In this document: positions 7,216 to 15,442 of the stretch, piece by piece | Numbering within the stretch: the stretch's first letter is position 1 | Layout: the number at the start of each line of letters is the position of its first letter | Program-made: the position numbers and the translations under genes | NCBI GenBank assembly: GCA_002503885.1 | Contig: DASQ01000002.1 | Location: 1-37,016 of the forward strand | DNA length: 37,016 nucleotides | From: Methanoculleus marisnigri | GTDB lineage: Archaea; Halobacteriota; Methanomicrobia; Methanomicrobiales; Methanoculleaceae | Reading direction: 5' to 3' | The notes under the pieces: model-generated | Databases searched by the model: none | Seen by the model: the letters and a program-made list of their open reading frames with translations, nothing else | What the model was told of the DNA's origin: nothing

Positions 7216-8475
7216 ATGGCGTACATGGATGGAATAACCTGCATTTGCGATAACGGCCGGACGCTCGAGGACCACCGGCCTATCGTCGGCGACGATGTCA
7301 TCTCCGGGATCTACCGCAAGGCGGCGAGTCTTCAGGGGAAGCGTGTCCTCCACGTGAACTCGACCTACCAGAGCGGTGGTGTAGCGGAGATGATCGTCTC
7401 GCTGGTTCCGCTCATGAACGACGTCGGGATCAAGACACAGTGGAACATCTTGAACGGCGACGGCGACTTCTTCGCCATCACCAAGAACTTCCATAACGCG
7501 CTCCAGGGGCAGGCTGTCGCGTTCTCGGACGAAGAGAAAGGCCTCTACGTCAGGACGAACGAGTCCTTCTCGAGGAGGATGGAGATCGACCAGGACCTGG
7601 TGGTCATCCACGACCCGCAGCCCCTGCCCCTGATCCGGTTCTACAACAAGACCCAGCCCTGGGTCTGGCGGTGCCACGTCGACCTCTCCAACCCGAACGC
7701 GGACCTCTGGGAGTTCCTCAAGGACTTTGTACTGGACTACGACCGGATGGTCATCTCGCACGAGGAGTACCGGCGCCGGGGGATGCCGATGGAGCAGTGG
7801 ATCTGCCGGCCGGCGATCGACCCGCTCTCAGAGAAGAACCGCGACCTCTCCGAAGGCGAGATCGCAGGCCTTCTCGCGAAGTACGGCGTGCCGACCGACA
7901 AGCCGCTGATCACCCAGATCTCGCGGTTCGACAAGTGGAAGGACCCCGAAGGCGTCGTCGACGTCTTTGCCCGGGTGCGCGAGCACGTCGACTGCAGGCT
8001 GGTCCTCTGCGGGAGCATGGCTCCCGACGACCCCGAAGGCTGGGCAATCTACCGGGCGGTCGAAGAGAAGGCACGAGCCTTCATCGATGCCGGCGATGTC
8101 ATCCTGATCACCGCCGAGGACCACCTGCTGGTCAACGCCCTGCAGCGGGCCTCCGCCGTCATCCTCCAGAAATCCCTCCGCGAGGGGTTCGGCCTGACGG
8201 TCACCGAAGGGCTCTGGAAGGGGCAGCCGGTCATCGCATCCCGCGTCGGGGGCATACCGCTCCAGATCGAGGACGGCGAGACCGGATTCCTCCTCGAGCC
8301 GACCGACACCGACGGGTTTGCCTGGAGGGTCCGGCAGGTGCTCGAGAACCCGGAGCTCGGCGAGCAGCTCGGGCGGGCCGGCAAAGAGCATGTCCGGCAG
8401 AACTTCCTGATCACCCGGCTCCTCACCGACTACCTGGATATGCTCAACGCAGAACTCGTGCCCCAGAACACCTAA
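7216..8475 (+). CDS. treT: trehalose synthase, glycosyltransferring type (TreT)
   Basis: GT4-family retaining glycosyltransferase of 419 residues, close to the length of characterised archaeal TreT. TreT makes trehalose from a nucleotide-diphosphate glucose and glucose, reversibly. The N-terminal half contains GKRVLHVNSTYQSGGVAEM (acceptor-side GG loop). The C-terminal GT-B half contains ITQISRFDKWKDPEGV, LVLCGS and the donor-binding EX7E motif in SLREGFGLTVTEG. The ATG at 7216 is chosen because it follows a strong Shine-Dalgarno. In methanogens trehalose would serve as a compatible solute or reserve. The gene appears monocistronic. An A-rich tract (8474-8482) follows the stop. Confidence 0.9.
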   Translation: MAYMDGITCICDNGRTLEDHRPIVGDDVISGIYRKAASLQGKRVLHVNSTYQSGGVAEMIVSLVPLMNDVGIKTQWNILNGDGDFFAITKNFHNALQGQAVAFSDEEKGLYVRTNESFSRRMEIDQDLVVIHDPQPLPLIRFYNKTQPWVWRCHVDLSNPNADLWEFLKDFVLDYDRMVISHEEYRRRGMPMEQWICRPAIDPLSEKNRDLSEGEIAGLLAKYGVPTDKPLITQISRFDKWKDPEGVVDVFARVREHVDCRLVLCGSMAPDDPEGWAIYRAVEEKARAFIDAGDVILITAEDHLLVNALQRASAVILQKSLREGFGLTVTEGLWKGQPVIASRVGGIPLQIEDGETGFLLEPTDTDGFAWRVRQVLENPELGEQLGRAGKEHVRQNFLITRLLTDYLDMLNAELVPQNT

Positions 8476-9039
8476 AAAAGAGTATACGATCTCAATATGG
8501 CCATCGGCGGGTGGGACCGTGCACAGCGATCTCACGGCCGCCCCCCCCGGTTTTCCGGCAACGTTGGGCCTATGGACGCCCGGTTTTCCGGAGGAGGACG
8601 CTTCGGGTTGCCCCGTCACGTCCTCTGATGCAGGGCGGATTGGCACAGACGGCTGGCTGAGAACCCGGACAGGAGTTTGCAGCACACCTTCTTGTGAATA
8701 TACTATTTTGTGAATATGCGGGTTACAGGGCAGATTTTCCTGGATATTTTTGATGGCGATGAGACTCCGGAAGTTTTAGAGATTGACCCATACCAGTTGA
8801 CTCCACCACCCCCGGACGATGAAGAATACGCATCCGCCTATATAACCGTTTCTCCCGGCAGGGACCGGTGCCGCTACCCTGGGGAATCCCCCGCACCCCG
8901 GAGTTATCGTGAGGTACCCCGGCCTGCCGGCAGCCGGGGAGGTCAAGGTTTCTGAAAAAACGTTTTAGATGCGTGACGGTTCGGTTCCGCGGCCCTTCTG
9001 GCGCGGCTCAAGCCTTCCGGTGCAACGCACCGGCCCGAT
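8476..9039. other. intergenic region with no confident gene
   Basis: The interval between treT and the helicase terminator holds one weak frame (8716-8955) and a perfect 7-bp hairpin (CCGGTGC-AAC-GCACCGG, 9017-9033). I see no RNA gene and no copies of the repeats found elsewhere. Confidence 0.5.
8716..8955 (+). CDS. doubtful small hypothetical protein
   Basis: An 80-codon frame beginning MRVTGQIFLDIFDGDETPEV. The first 45 residues are acidic and protein-like (VLEIDPYQLTPPPPDDEEY). The rest is Arg/Pro/Gly-rich, as expected for chance translation of GC-rich DNA. No Shine-Dalgarno is visible before 8716 or before the alternative GTG at 8710. It may be a decayed gene or chance. Confidence 0.2.
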   Translation: MRVTGQIFLDIFDGDETPEVLEIDPYQLTPPPPDDEEYASAYITVSPGRDRCRYPGESPAPRSYREVPRPAGSRGGQGF

Positions 9040-9079
9040 AAAAAAGGATCTCCGGGGCCGGCTGCAAGCAGAGCCGGCC
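9040..9079 (-). terminator. hairpin plus T-tract terminator of the DEAD-box helicase gene
   Basis: Read on the minus strand, 11 bp after the helicase stop, GGCCGGCT (9079-9072) pairs perfectly with AGCCGGCC (9063-9056). A T6 run follows at 9045-9040. A second perfect hairpin (9033-9017) lies just beyond the T-run. Confidence 0.6.
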
Positions 9080-9089
9080 TGTATTGCTC

Positions 9090-10688
9090 TTACCGTCCGT
9101 TCGGAGATCCGATGACCTCGATCGGCTGGGTCAGTCTGACTCTCGCGATGGTCTTTCCTTTCATCCCTTCGACGATCTGTTCGACGGCATCGGAGGGCAC
9201 GTCGACGGTGGAGTAGGTCTCGTAGATGTTGATCGCACCGATGACGCTGCCGGGGATCCCGGTCTCGCCCGCGAGTGCGCCGACAATATCCTTCGGCCTG
9301 ATCTGGTGCTCTCTCCCGAGCGGGATCCTGAGGAGAGCCAACCCCTGGGCCGGCCTGAGCTCCTGCGGCTGACCCTGGTTCCTGTCGACCGATCCGGCCC
9401 CGGCGAGTTCCAGTTTCAGGAGGGCAGCGGCAACATCGAGCGACGAGTAGTCGTCGGATACGATCCGCTCGATGAGCGTCGCATAGTGCTCGAGGCCGCC
9501 TTCGTCTATGACCTGCTGCACCCGCTTGATGAGTTTCCGGGTCCGGGTCTCTTCGACGTCTCCCTGTGTCGGGAGCGGGATGCGGGCGATCTTGATCTTG
9601 GTGTAGTCCTGGATCGTCCGGAGCTTGAAGTACTCTTTCGGGCCAACGAACGTGATAGCCCGTCCGGCGCGTCCGGCACGTGCCGTCCGGCCGATGCGGT
9701 GGATGTAGTAGTCGATATCCTGGGGGACATCGTAGTTGATGACCAGGTCGACGTCCTCGACGTCGATACCCCGTGCAGCGACATCGGTTGCGACGAGCAT
9801 ATCGATGTTTCCTGCACGGAACTTTGCCATCACCCGGTCCCGCAGGGTCTGCTTCATGTCCCCGTGGAGGCCTTCGGCGAAGTACCCCCGGGCCTGGAGG
9901 TGGGTGGTCAGGTCATCGACACCCCTCTTCGTGTTCGAGAAGATCAACGTCAGTTCCGGGTCGTACATGTCGAGCAGCCGGGTGAGGATCTCCATTCTGT
10001 CCCTGCTCCGTACCTCGAGGTAGAGCTGCTCGACCTGCGGGACGGTCACTTCCCGGCGTGCGACCGAGATGAACTCGGGGTCTTTCTGGAACCGCTTTGA
10101 GATCTCGAGGATGGGTCTCGGGAGCGTGGCCGAGAAGAGGACCGTCTGGCGGTTCCGCGGGGTCTCGTCGAGGATCTTCTCGATATCCTCCCGGAAGCCC
10201 ATATCCAGCATCTGGTCCGCCTCATCGAGGACGACAAGCTTCACCCCGGCAAACGAGACGGTCCCGCGGTCGAGGTGGTCGAGCACCCGCCCGGGAGTCC
10301 CGACAACAACCTGGACCCCGCGCTGCAGCGCCCGGAGCTGCCGGTCGATCGGCTGGCCGCCGTAGATCGGGAGGATGTTGATGCCCCGGTGGTACTTCGC
10401 CAGGCGGGCGAACTCCTCAGCGGTCTGGATGGCGAGTTCCCGGGTGGGGGAGAGGACGAGGACCTGTGTCTCCCTGCTGTCGGGGTCGACACGCTCGATC
10501 GCCGGAACGCCGAACGCTGCTGTCTTTCCGGTCCCGGTCTGTGCCTGGCCGGTCACGTCGCGTCCTTCGAGTATCGCTGGTATTGTGCTTATCTGGATGG
10601 GCGTAGGCTCCTCAAAGCCCATTTCTTCTATCGCCCGAAGCGCCTTTTGCGAGATATTAAAATCCTTAAAGGTAATATTGTTCTCCAT
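9090..10688 (-). CDS. deaD: DEAD-box ATP-dependent RNA helicase with C-terminal DbpA-type RNA-binding domain
   Basis: 532-residue RNA helicase. Motifs in order: Q motif (FEEPTPIQ), I AQTGTGKT, Ia PTRELA, Ib TPGR, II DEAD, III SAT, then LIFSNTKRGVDDL, IV-V ATDVAARGIDVEDVD, and VI HRIGRTARAGRAGRA. After the two RecA domains (to about 370) come a linker and a C-terminal DbpA/CsdA-type RRM-like domain (about 455-525, IRPKDIVGALAGETGIPG). The likely role is rRNA or mRNA remodelling, ribosome assembly or cold adaptation, as for CsdA/DbpA. An ATG start at 10688 gives the complete Q-motif region. A terminator follows. Confidence 0.95.
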   Translation of the reverse strand: MENNITFKDFNISQKALRAIEEMGFEEPTPIQISTIPAILEGRDVTGQAQTGTGKTAAFGVPAIERVDPDSRETQVLVLSPTRELAIQTAEEFARLAKYHRGINILPIYGGQPIDRQLRALQRGVQVVVGTPGRVLDHLDRGTVSFAGVKLVVLDEADQMLDMGFREDIEKILDETPRNRQTVLFSATLPRPILEISKRFQKDPEFISVARREVTVPQVEQLYLEVRSRDRMEILTRLLDMYDPELTLIFSNTKRGVDDLTTHLQARGYFAEGLHGDMKQTLRDRVMAKFRAGNIDMLVATDVAARGIDVEDVDLVINYDVPQDIDYYIHRIGRTARAGRAGRAITFVGPKEYFKLRTIQDYTKIKIARIPLPTQGDVEETRTRKLIKRVQQVIDEGGLEHYATLIERIVSDDYSSLDVAAALLKLELAGAGSVDRNQGQPQELRPAQGLALLRIPLGREHQIRPKDIVGALAGETGIPGSVIGAINIYETYSTVDVPSDAVEQIVEGMKGKTIARVRLTQPIEVIGSPNGR

Positions 10689-10752
10689 TCATTCATCTCT
10701 TGGTGCTGCTACTTCTTTATCTTGTGGGGGTGAAGGGGGCGGAGCGGGAAGA

Positions 10753-10772
10753 CCCCACCCTTCAGGGTGGGG
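10753..10772 (+). repeat. perfect 20-bp hairpin, possibly a remnant of an IS200/IS605-type end
   Basis: CCCCACCCT and AGGGTGGGG are perfect complements around a TC centre, followed by GATGAAAGCGAAG. The pattern resembles right-end/guide-RNA hairpins found downstream of tnpB genes in IS200/IS605 elements. No tnpA or tnpB is present in the window, so the assignment is only a resemblance. Confidence 0.3.
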
Positions 10773-10848
10773 ATGAAAGCGAAGCCGCCTCTGTTCTGCA
10801 CTCAGGCACCCGCCAACGTATAACCGTTCTGCAGGTGAACCTACAGGG

Positions 10849-11589
10849 ATGAATTGCCGGCATTCCCCCACGATGAGCGCCGAAAGCGTTGCGGAGGTCT
10901 ACCGCCGGTACGCTGCCGCGCGGCCGGAGTACCGTGGGGTCCTCCTCCCCGGACTCCTGCCGCACGACGCCTGCGCGGCAGAACGCCGCAGGCCCGACCG
11001 CGTAACGGTCCTCTTCATTGCCGAGTCTCCGCCCTGGACCGCCGGCCGGCGCGAAGTTGCCGAACCTTCCGACTGCTTAAGCCCCGACTACCCCTACTTC
11101 TGGAACGACCGCTACGACGCGGTGTGCCGGCCCGGCGCCGCGCCGCTCTCCCGCGGGCTCGCGGAGAACCTCTTCATGCTGCTCGGCCTCGACGGGGGGT
11201 CGCGCCGGGAGAACCTCGACCTCTTCGCCAGGAACTTCTTCCTCGTCGACACGGTCAAGTGCGTCTTCCGGAAGAACCGGAAGGCAGCCATACCGGGCGA
11301 CCTCGTCAGGATGAGCGCCCGGGAGATCCTCGGGCAGGAGATCGCCGGTCTCGCCCCCGGGTACATCGTCGCTCTCGGGAACACGGCGCTTGCCGGCCTA
11401 TCCGAGATCGAGCCCTACGCGAGCGCCCTTTCCGGCGTCGGGAAGATCACGGAGATCCCGGGAGACCTGCGGGAGAGCCTCTTTCTGGAGAGCCGCCTCC
11501 TCTGCATGCCCTACCCGGGCGGGCGCAACCGGCGCTACCTCGATACGATCGAGTCGGGCTTTGAGCTCATCAGGGACCTTGCGGTATGA
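10849..11589 (+). CDS. uracil-DNA glycosylase-like superfamily protein
   Basis: 246 residues with three features placed as in the uracil-DNA glycosylase-like fold: an N-terminal strand/loop VLFIAESPPW (about 49-58), the middle segment FLVDTVKC (about 131-138) followed by ALGNTAL (about 182-188), and a late LLCMPYPGGRNRRYLD. Classical glycosylases have a catalytic Asp/Asn in GQDPY-like motif A and an HPS motif near the C-terminus. Here these read ESPPW and MPYPGGRN, so the active site differs and glycosylase activity is not assured. Function is unknown beyond the fold. An alternative ATG lies at 10873. Confidence 0.65.
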   Translation: MNCRHSPTMSAESVAEVYRRYAAARPEYRGVLLPGLLPHDACAAERRRPDRVTVLFIAESPPWTAGRREVAEPSDCLSPDYPYFWNDRYDAVCRPGAAPLSRGLAENLFMLLGLDGGSRRENLDLFARNFFLVDTVKCVFRKNRKAAIPGDLVRMSAREILGQEIAGLAPGYIVALGNTALAGLSEIEPYASALSGVGKITEIPGDLRESLFLESRLLCMPYPGGRNRRYLDTIESGFELIRDLAV

Positions 11590-11622
11590 CGGGTCCCCCG
11601 GAAAGCCCGTCTGCATCGCCGC

Positions 11623-12324
11623 CTACCCGGCGAGTTTCCTCTTTCCCTCTTTGTACAACTCTTCCTTCTGCTTACGGAGTTTCGCGGCCATCTCCTGCTC
11701 TTCGGGGCTTCCTTTATCTTCGATCTGGATCTTCTGCGCCGCTTCCTGTATGTCGCGGGGGCTTGAGTACCCGGATGGTTTCACCTTCTCCCTGTCCTCC
11801 CGGTACTCCTCCTCGATCTGTTGCCGGCGCATCTCTGCGGTGGACTGGCCGGCCTGCTCGGCCTCTGCCCCCACCGGGATCTCCTTGCCGCGGGCCTCGG
11901 CGACCTTCTTCAGCCGCACCTCGAGGACGCCGTTCTTGAAGGTGGCGTGTGCCTCCTCGCCCCGAACATCGGTGGGGAGGGAGACTGTCCGGGAGATCGC
12001 GCCGACCCTCCGCTCCCGTACGTGATATCCGGCCTGCTCCTCCTCTTTCATCTCCTCCCGCCGTGCGGTGATCCGCAGCGTCCTCGGGTCGATGAGCCGG
12101 ACCGATATGCCCTGCGTCTCAACGCCGGGGAGGTCGGCAACGACCACGACATCTGCGTCGTGTTCCATGACGTCGACCACCGCTCCGGTGCCGCCGCCGG
12201 GCAGGGGCACCTGCTGTGCGGCTCCCGAGAGGCGCTCCATCACCTCACCAAACTGCTTCTGCATACTTCCAAGCATCTCGTCGAATTCGCTCCAGAACTC
12301 ACTTGACGATCTTCTCCATGCCAT
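11623..12324 (-). CDS. Hsp20/alpha-crystallin family small heat-shock protein with long charged tail
   Basis: ATP-independent holdase chaperone. The alpha-crystallin domain lies at about 45-140 (VVDVMEHDADVVVVADLPGV to the GVLEVRLKK strand). The I-x-I/V oligomerisation motif appears as EIPV after the domain. Most archaeal Hsp20 proteins end soon after this motif. Here about 85 further residues rich in E, K, Q and R follow (RRQQIEEEYREDREK, EEQEMAAKLRKQKEELYKEG), predicted as helical or coiled coil, for a total of 233. A strong AAGGAG Shine-Dalgarno precedes the ATG. Confidence 0.92.
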   Translation of the reverse strand: MAWRRSSSEFWSEFDEMLGSMQKQFGEVMERLSGAAQQVPLPGGGTGAVVDVMEHDADVVVVADLPGVETQGISVRLIDPRTLRITARREEMKEEEQAGYHVRERRVGAISRTVSLPTDVRGEEAHATFKNGVLEVRLKKVAEARGKEIPVGAEAEQAGQSTAEMRRQQIEEEYREDREKVKPSGYSSPRDIQEAAQKIQIEDKGSPEEQEMAAKLRKQKEELYKEGKRKLAG

Positions 12325-12503
12325 GGTTAACTCCTTCCTGCCTCACTGTTCTGCAGTATCGGCAGGCTCTCAGGGTGTGGGCACTTCATATCTGTTCCTG
12401 TGCGGGTTCCCCCTGTTGGAATGACGGCGGTTTGGGGGGTTGCTCCGGGGCTCCCGGCCGCCCCCATGGTTACCTATAGGGAGAGTCTCCAGTGGGCGGT
12501 GCT

Positions 12504-13351
12504 ATGAACCCCCAGACCGTAGAAACGGTGCCCCGGGAACGCTCAGGATCCCTGCCTGCCCTCGGGGTAATGACCGTCATCCCTCTGGAGAACCTGAGGA
12601 TACACACCTACGAGGCGCCCGAGGCGGCGGTCTTCGTCAACTCCCATATCCTCGAGACGGAGCACGGGCTGATCGTCATCGACACGCAGTTTCTCCGTCC
12701 TCACGCAGAAGACTTCCGCAGGTATGCCGATAGCCTGGGTAAACCGATCGACCGCGTCATCATCACGCACAGCCATCCGGACCACTGGTTCGGCTGCGAG
12801 TATTTCAGGGACGCCCCCATCTACGCTCTCGCCGAGGTCGCGGACCTGATCCGGGGGGCGGGGAGGCCATGATCCAGGCATACGCACCAGCCTTCGGCGA
12901 CGCGATCACGGAGACGGTGGTGGTGCCTGACCGGACCATCCGGCCCGGGACCGAGACCCTCGACGGCGTGACGCTTGCGTACGAGAAGGCCGACGCGGCC
13001 GAGGCCGGCGTCAACCTCGTCATCGAGCTCCCCGAGAACCGCGTGCTCATCGCCCAGGACCTCGTCTACAACCGGGTCCATGTCTTCCTGCAGCAGAAGG
13101 AGATGGGCCCGTGGCTCGCCCATCTCCGCCGGTTCCAGGAGAAGGAGTACGACTTCGTCCTTTCGGGGCACGGGCTGCCGGCGAACATGCAGGCGCTCGC
13201 AGATATGGCGGGGTATCTTGAGGACGCCAGGTCCGCACTCGCGGCGAGCAGTGATGTCCCGACCCTGAAACAGCACCTGGTCGGGAAGTATCCGCTCTAC
13301 CGGGGCGAGATGCTGCTGGACATCAGCGGGAGGTACCTCTACGGGACGTGA
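12504..13351 (+). pseudogene. metallo-beta-lactamase-fold hydrolase, interrupted by a -1 frameshift
   Basis: The first part (12504-12872) holds the metal-binding signature ITHSHPDHWFGCEYF. The second part, in another frame (to 13351), continues the fold with VIELPENRVLIAQDLVYNRVH and VLSGHGLPA, which supply the later metal ligands. The junction lies at a G6 run (12853-12858). Adding one G gives an uninterrupted frame reading LIRGGGEAMIQAYAP. As written, the first frame ends at a TGA overlapping an ATG at 12869, so two separately translated pieces are formally possible. The substrate of this family member cannot be told. A sequencing error in the G-run is a real alternative to a true mutation. 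Confidence 0.8.
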
Positions 13352-13411
13352 GGGATCCCGGCGAGGTGCTACCTTCGGCGGGCTACGGCCGTGGCGGTGC
13401 AGATCCGGCTG

Positions 13412-13752
13412 TTATTCTTCTTCCTGGATCATCGCCTCGACCGCATCTACCAGAGGCCCGAGGTTGGTCTGGATGATGTCCCAGAGAATCGTCGGTTTCA
13501 CCGAATAATAGGAGTGGACGCTGATATCCCGGAGCCCGGCAATCTTTCGCCATTCAATCTCCGGGTGGCGGGCGGTGACGCTGGCGGGATCTGTTTTACG
13601 GCTTCCCCGATGGTGATAAACCTGAGCACGACGGCATCGCGGCACATTGGGTCGCCCGCAAACTCCTCAAACGTTCGGCCCCCTGCATAGGAGCGGATGG
13701 AGGCAACGGCCTCCCGGATATCCTCGAGGTAGAGGAGGACGTCCCTAGGCAT
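13412..13752 (-). pseudogene. hepT: HEPN-domain toxin (HepT/DUF86), frameshifted
   Basis: HepT-type RNase toxin of a MntA/HepT module. The first frame, from ATG 13752, reads MPRDVLLYLEDIREAVASIR and then GEAVKQIP. The second frame supplies the rest: ARHPEIEWRKIAGLRDISVH, SYYSV and a helical end. The catalytic R-X4-H-X-Y motif (RDISVHSY), whose tyrosine is the AMPylation target in studied systems, is intact in the second part. One extra base near the CCC at 13584-13587 would restore a single frame. The start overlaps the end of the antitoxin gene by 8 bp. As written the toxin would be truncated before its active site. Confidence 0.8.
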
Positions 13753-14050
13753 AGACGACCTCGTCAAGGACAGCGCCCCGGATCCGGGGCTTTAAGGTAT
13801 CGGCAATGACGAGATCCGTCCTTCGCCCCAGGAGGTCTTCGAGGTAGAACTTGAGGTCCATGAAGTGGTCAAAGGTCTCCTCCCCTTCCTGGAACTCCAC
13901 CAGAATATCGATGTCGCTTGCCGCGGTGGCTTCGTTCCGGACCACAGACCCAAAGACGCCGATACGGGCCACGCCGTAGCGTTCCTGGATGGTGCGAAGG
14001 TTCTGCCGGATCTGGGCGAGGGGGTTCATCGTTACTTCTGGGTGATACAT
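13745..14050 (-). CDS. mntA: MntA-type minimal nucleotidyltransferase antitoxin
   Basis: 101-residue minimal nucleotidyltransferase. The signature GVFGSVVRNEATAASDIDIL (about 32-51) has the GS loop and the D-x-D metal ligands. In characterised pairs MntA transfers AMP to a tyrosine next to the HepT catalytic motif and so neutralises it. The gene precedes and overlaps the hepT fragment, the normal order. A purine-rich GAGG precedes the ATG at 14050; an internal ATG at 14029 is an alternative. Confidence 0.88.
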   Translation of the reverse strand: MYHPEVTMNPLAQIRQNLRTIQERYGVARIGVFGSVVRNEATAASDIDILVEFQEGEETFDHFMDLKFYLEDLLGRRTDLVIADTLKPRIRGAVLDEVVYA

Positions 14051-14092
14051 CCATCCTCTTATATTCTCCGGAACCCGGTCACCACTCCGCCC

Positions 14093-14473
14093 TCAGACCG
14101 GGGCGCCGGGCCGCTTCAGCACGTAGATGGCTGTCCCCTCCTCGAACCCCTCGCCGCCGCGGGCCTCGCCGGCAGAGACGAACCCGTTCTTCTCGAGCAC
14201 CCGGATGGATGCGACGAGGTCCGGGTAGGTCGTCGCCACGATCTGCCGGACACCGGGGAGGGAGAAGACTGCGGGGACGAGGTGGCGGACCGCCTCGGTT
14301 GCATAGCCCCGGCGCTGGAACTCCTCGATCACCGAGTAGCCGATGAGGACCGTGCCGGGAACCGGCGACGAGGTGATCCCCCCGCTGCCGACGAGGACCC
14401 GTTCCCCTTCTTCCGGATCGTCGCGCACCCAGTACCAGGTGATGAAGAGGGGATCGGCGTTCTCCGCGGTCAC
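14093..14473 (-). CDS. GNAT acetyltransferase (RimJ/RimL-like), probably 5'-truncated
   Basis: 126 residues with the acetyl-CoA-binding part of a GNAT fold: LIGYSVIEEFQRRGYATEAV (motif A, R/Q-x-x-G-x-A) and then VATTYPDLVASIRVLEKNGF (motif B). RimJ/RimL-like proteins usually have about 170-190 residues, with an N-terminal strand-helix region that is missing here. The frame begins at a GTG at 14473, and no N-terminal part is found upstream before the next gene at 14555. It may be a degraded gene or a short variant. The substrate is unknown. Confidence 0.7.
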   Translation of the reverse strand: MTAENADPLFITWYWVRDDPEEGERVLVGSGGITSSPVPGTVLIGYSVIEEFQRRGYATEAVRHLVPAVFSLPGVRQIVATTYPDLVASIRVLEKNGFVSAGEARGGEGFEEGTAIYVLKRPGAPV

Positions 14474-14554
14474 TCAGGATAGTTCTAACAGAGGGTTCTT
14501 ACTCGTTGCGGATCTCGATCTGTGGGGATACCCGCCACGGTCCTGCATCAAGCC

Positions 14555-15304
14555 TCATCGGCCGGCAGGACCGCCGATATGCTCCCCGACAAACGCCACC
14601 GCCTCCCCCGATAGGGTATACCGGACGTCTCCCCCAATCTTTTCCTGGAGCACGATGCCGTCGGCCTTCAGCCGCCGCATGTGCCACGAGACCGACGAGG
14701 CGGTGATCCCGAGCCGTTCGGCAAGTTCCCGCCGCGACGCCCCGGGGCTCTCCAGCAGGATGGCGAGGATCTCCCGGGTGTTCGGGTTTTTGAGGTGGAT
14801 GAGCACCTTCGCTTCGAGCGCCGAGTACTTCCGCCGGTTCTCGAAGTATCCCGTCCGGCCCTCGACCGCGGCGGCGGCGATCATCCCGAACTCCTGCAGT
14901 TTCCCGAGGTGGTACCGTAAGGTTCCCCGGTTTACCCCGAGGTCCTGAGCGAGAGTGCCGAGACGGATCCCGGGGTGGGCGTGAATGTGGTCGTAGATCG
15001 CCGTCCGGGTCTCGTGTTCGAGTGCGGCGCGTTTTGCAATCCGGCGGTAGCCGAAGAAGAGCCAGACGTTTAAGAGAAACAGGACGTTGACGACGATCAG
15101 AAGCTCGGGGGAAGTTCCGATGAGCAGGCTGGTTATCAGCACCTGGGGCGGGACCTGCCACCACTCGATGGGCGTCAGTTCCTGGGGCGGGCCGTCGGGT
15201 ATGTGGTCGCCGGCCGGCATGACCGTGTACCCGGTGGCGGCCGCAGAGACGGGAAGAGCGGCGAGAAGGATGATGATCAGGAGAGCGGCCAGCCACCATC
15301 GCAT
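14555..15304 (-). CDS. membrane-anchored regulator with two winged-helix domains
   Basis: 249 residues. An N-terminal hydrophobic helix (about 3-23, WWLAALLIIILLAALPVSAA) is followed by an external loop of about 45 residues and a second helix (about 68-86, LLIVVNVLFLLNVWLFFGYR). Two cytoplasmic winged helix-turn-helix domains follow: IRLGTLAQDLGVNRGTLRYH and then ASRRELAERLGITASSVSWH. Such architecture suggests a surface-sensing transcription regulator. It is divergent from the membrane-protein operon that starts at 15443, which makes that operon a natural candidate target; this is inference. Confidence 0.85.
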   Translation of the reverse strand: MRWWLAALLIIILLAALPVSAAATGYTVMPAGDHIPDGPPQELTPIEWWQVPPQVLITSLLIGTSPELLIVVNVLFLLNVWLFFGYRRIAKRAALEHETRTAIYDHIHAHPGIRLGTLAQDLGVNRGTLRYHLGKLQEFGMIAAAAVEGRTGYFENRRKYSALEAKVLIHLKNPNTREILAILLESPGASRRELAERLGITASSVSWHMRRLKADGIVLQEKIGGDVRYTLSGEAVAFVGEHIGGPAGR

Positions 15305-15413
15305 GCTACAGGAATTGCGGTGCGGGCTCTTGACCTTTGCGCTTTGCCGGTGACCATCACCCCCCGGCTACGGGGAAACCGGGGCCTGTGGATAGACAGC
15401 CGGCACAGAAACC

Positions 15414-15423
15414 GTATATAATT
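15414..15423 (+). promoter_or_regulatory. TATA box of the membrane/propeller operon
   Basis: GTATATAATT is centred about 25 bp before the ATG at 15443. Transcription would start at or within a few bases of the start codon, so the mRNA is probably leaderless. Confidence 0.55.
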
Positions 15424-15442
15424 TCGTGTCCCAGATTCCACC

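Noticed and set aside
9017..9033. Hairpin CCGGTGC-AAC-GCACCGG as a plus-strand terminator
   Set aside because: No T-run follows on the plus strand and no plus-strand gene ends just before it; the T-run fits the minus-strand helicase transcript instead.
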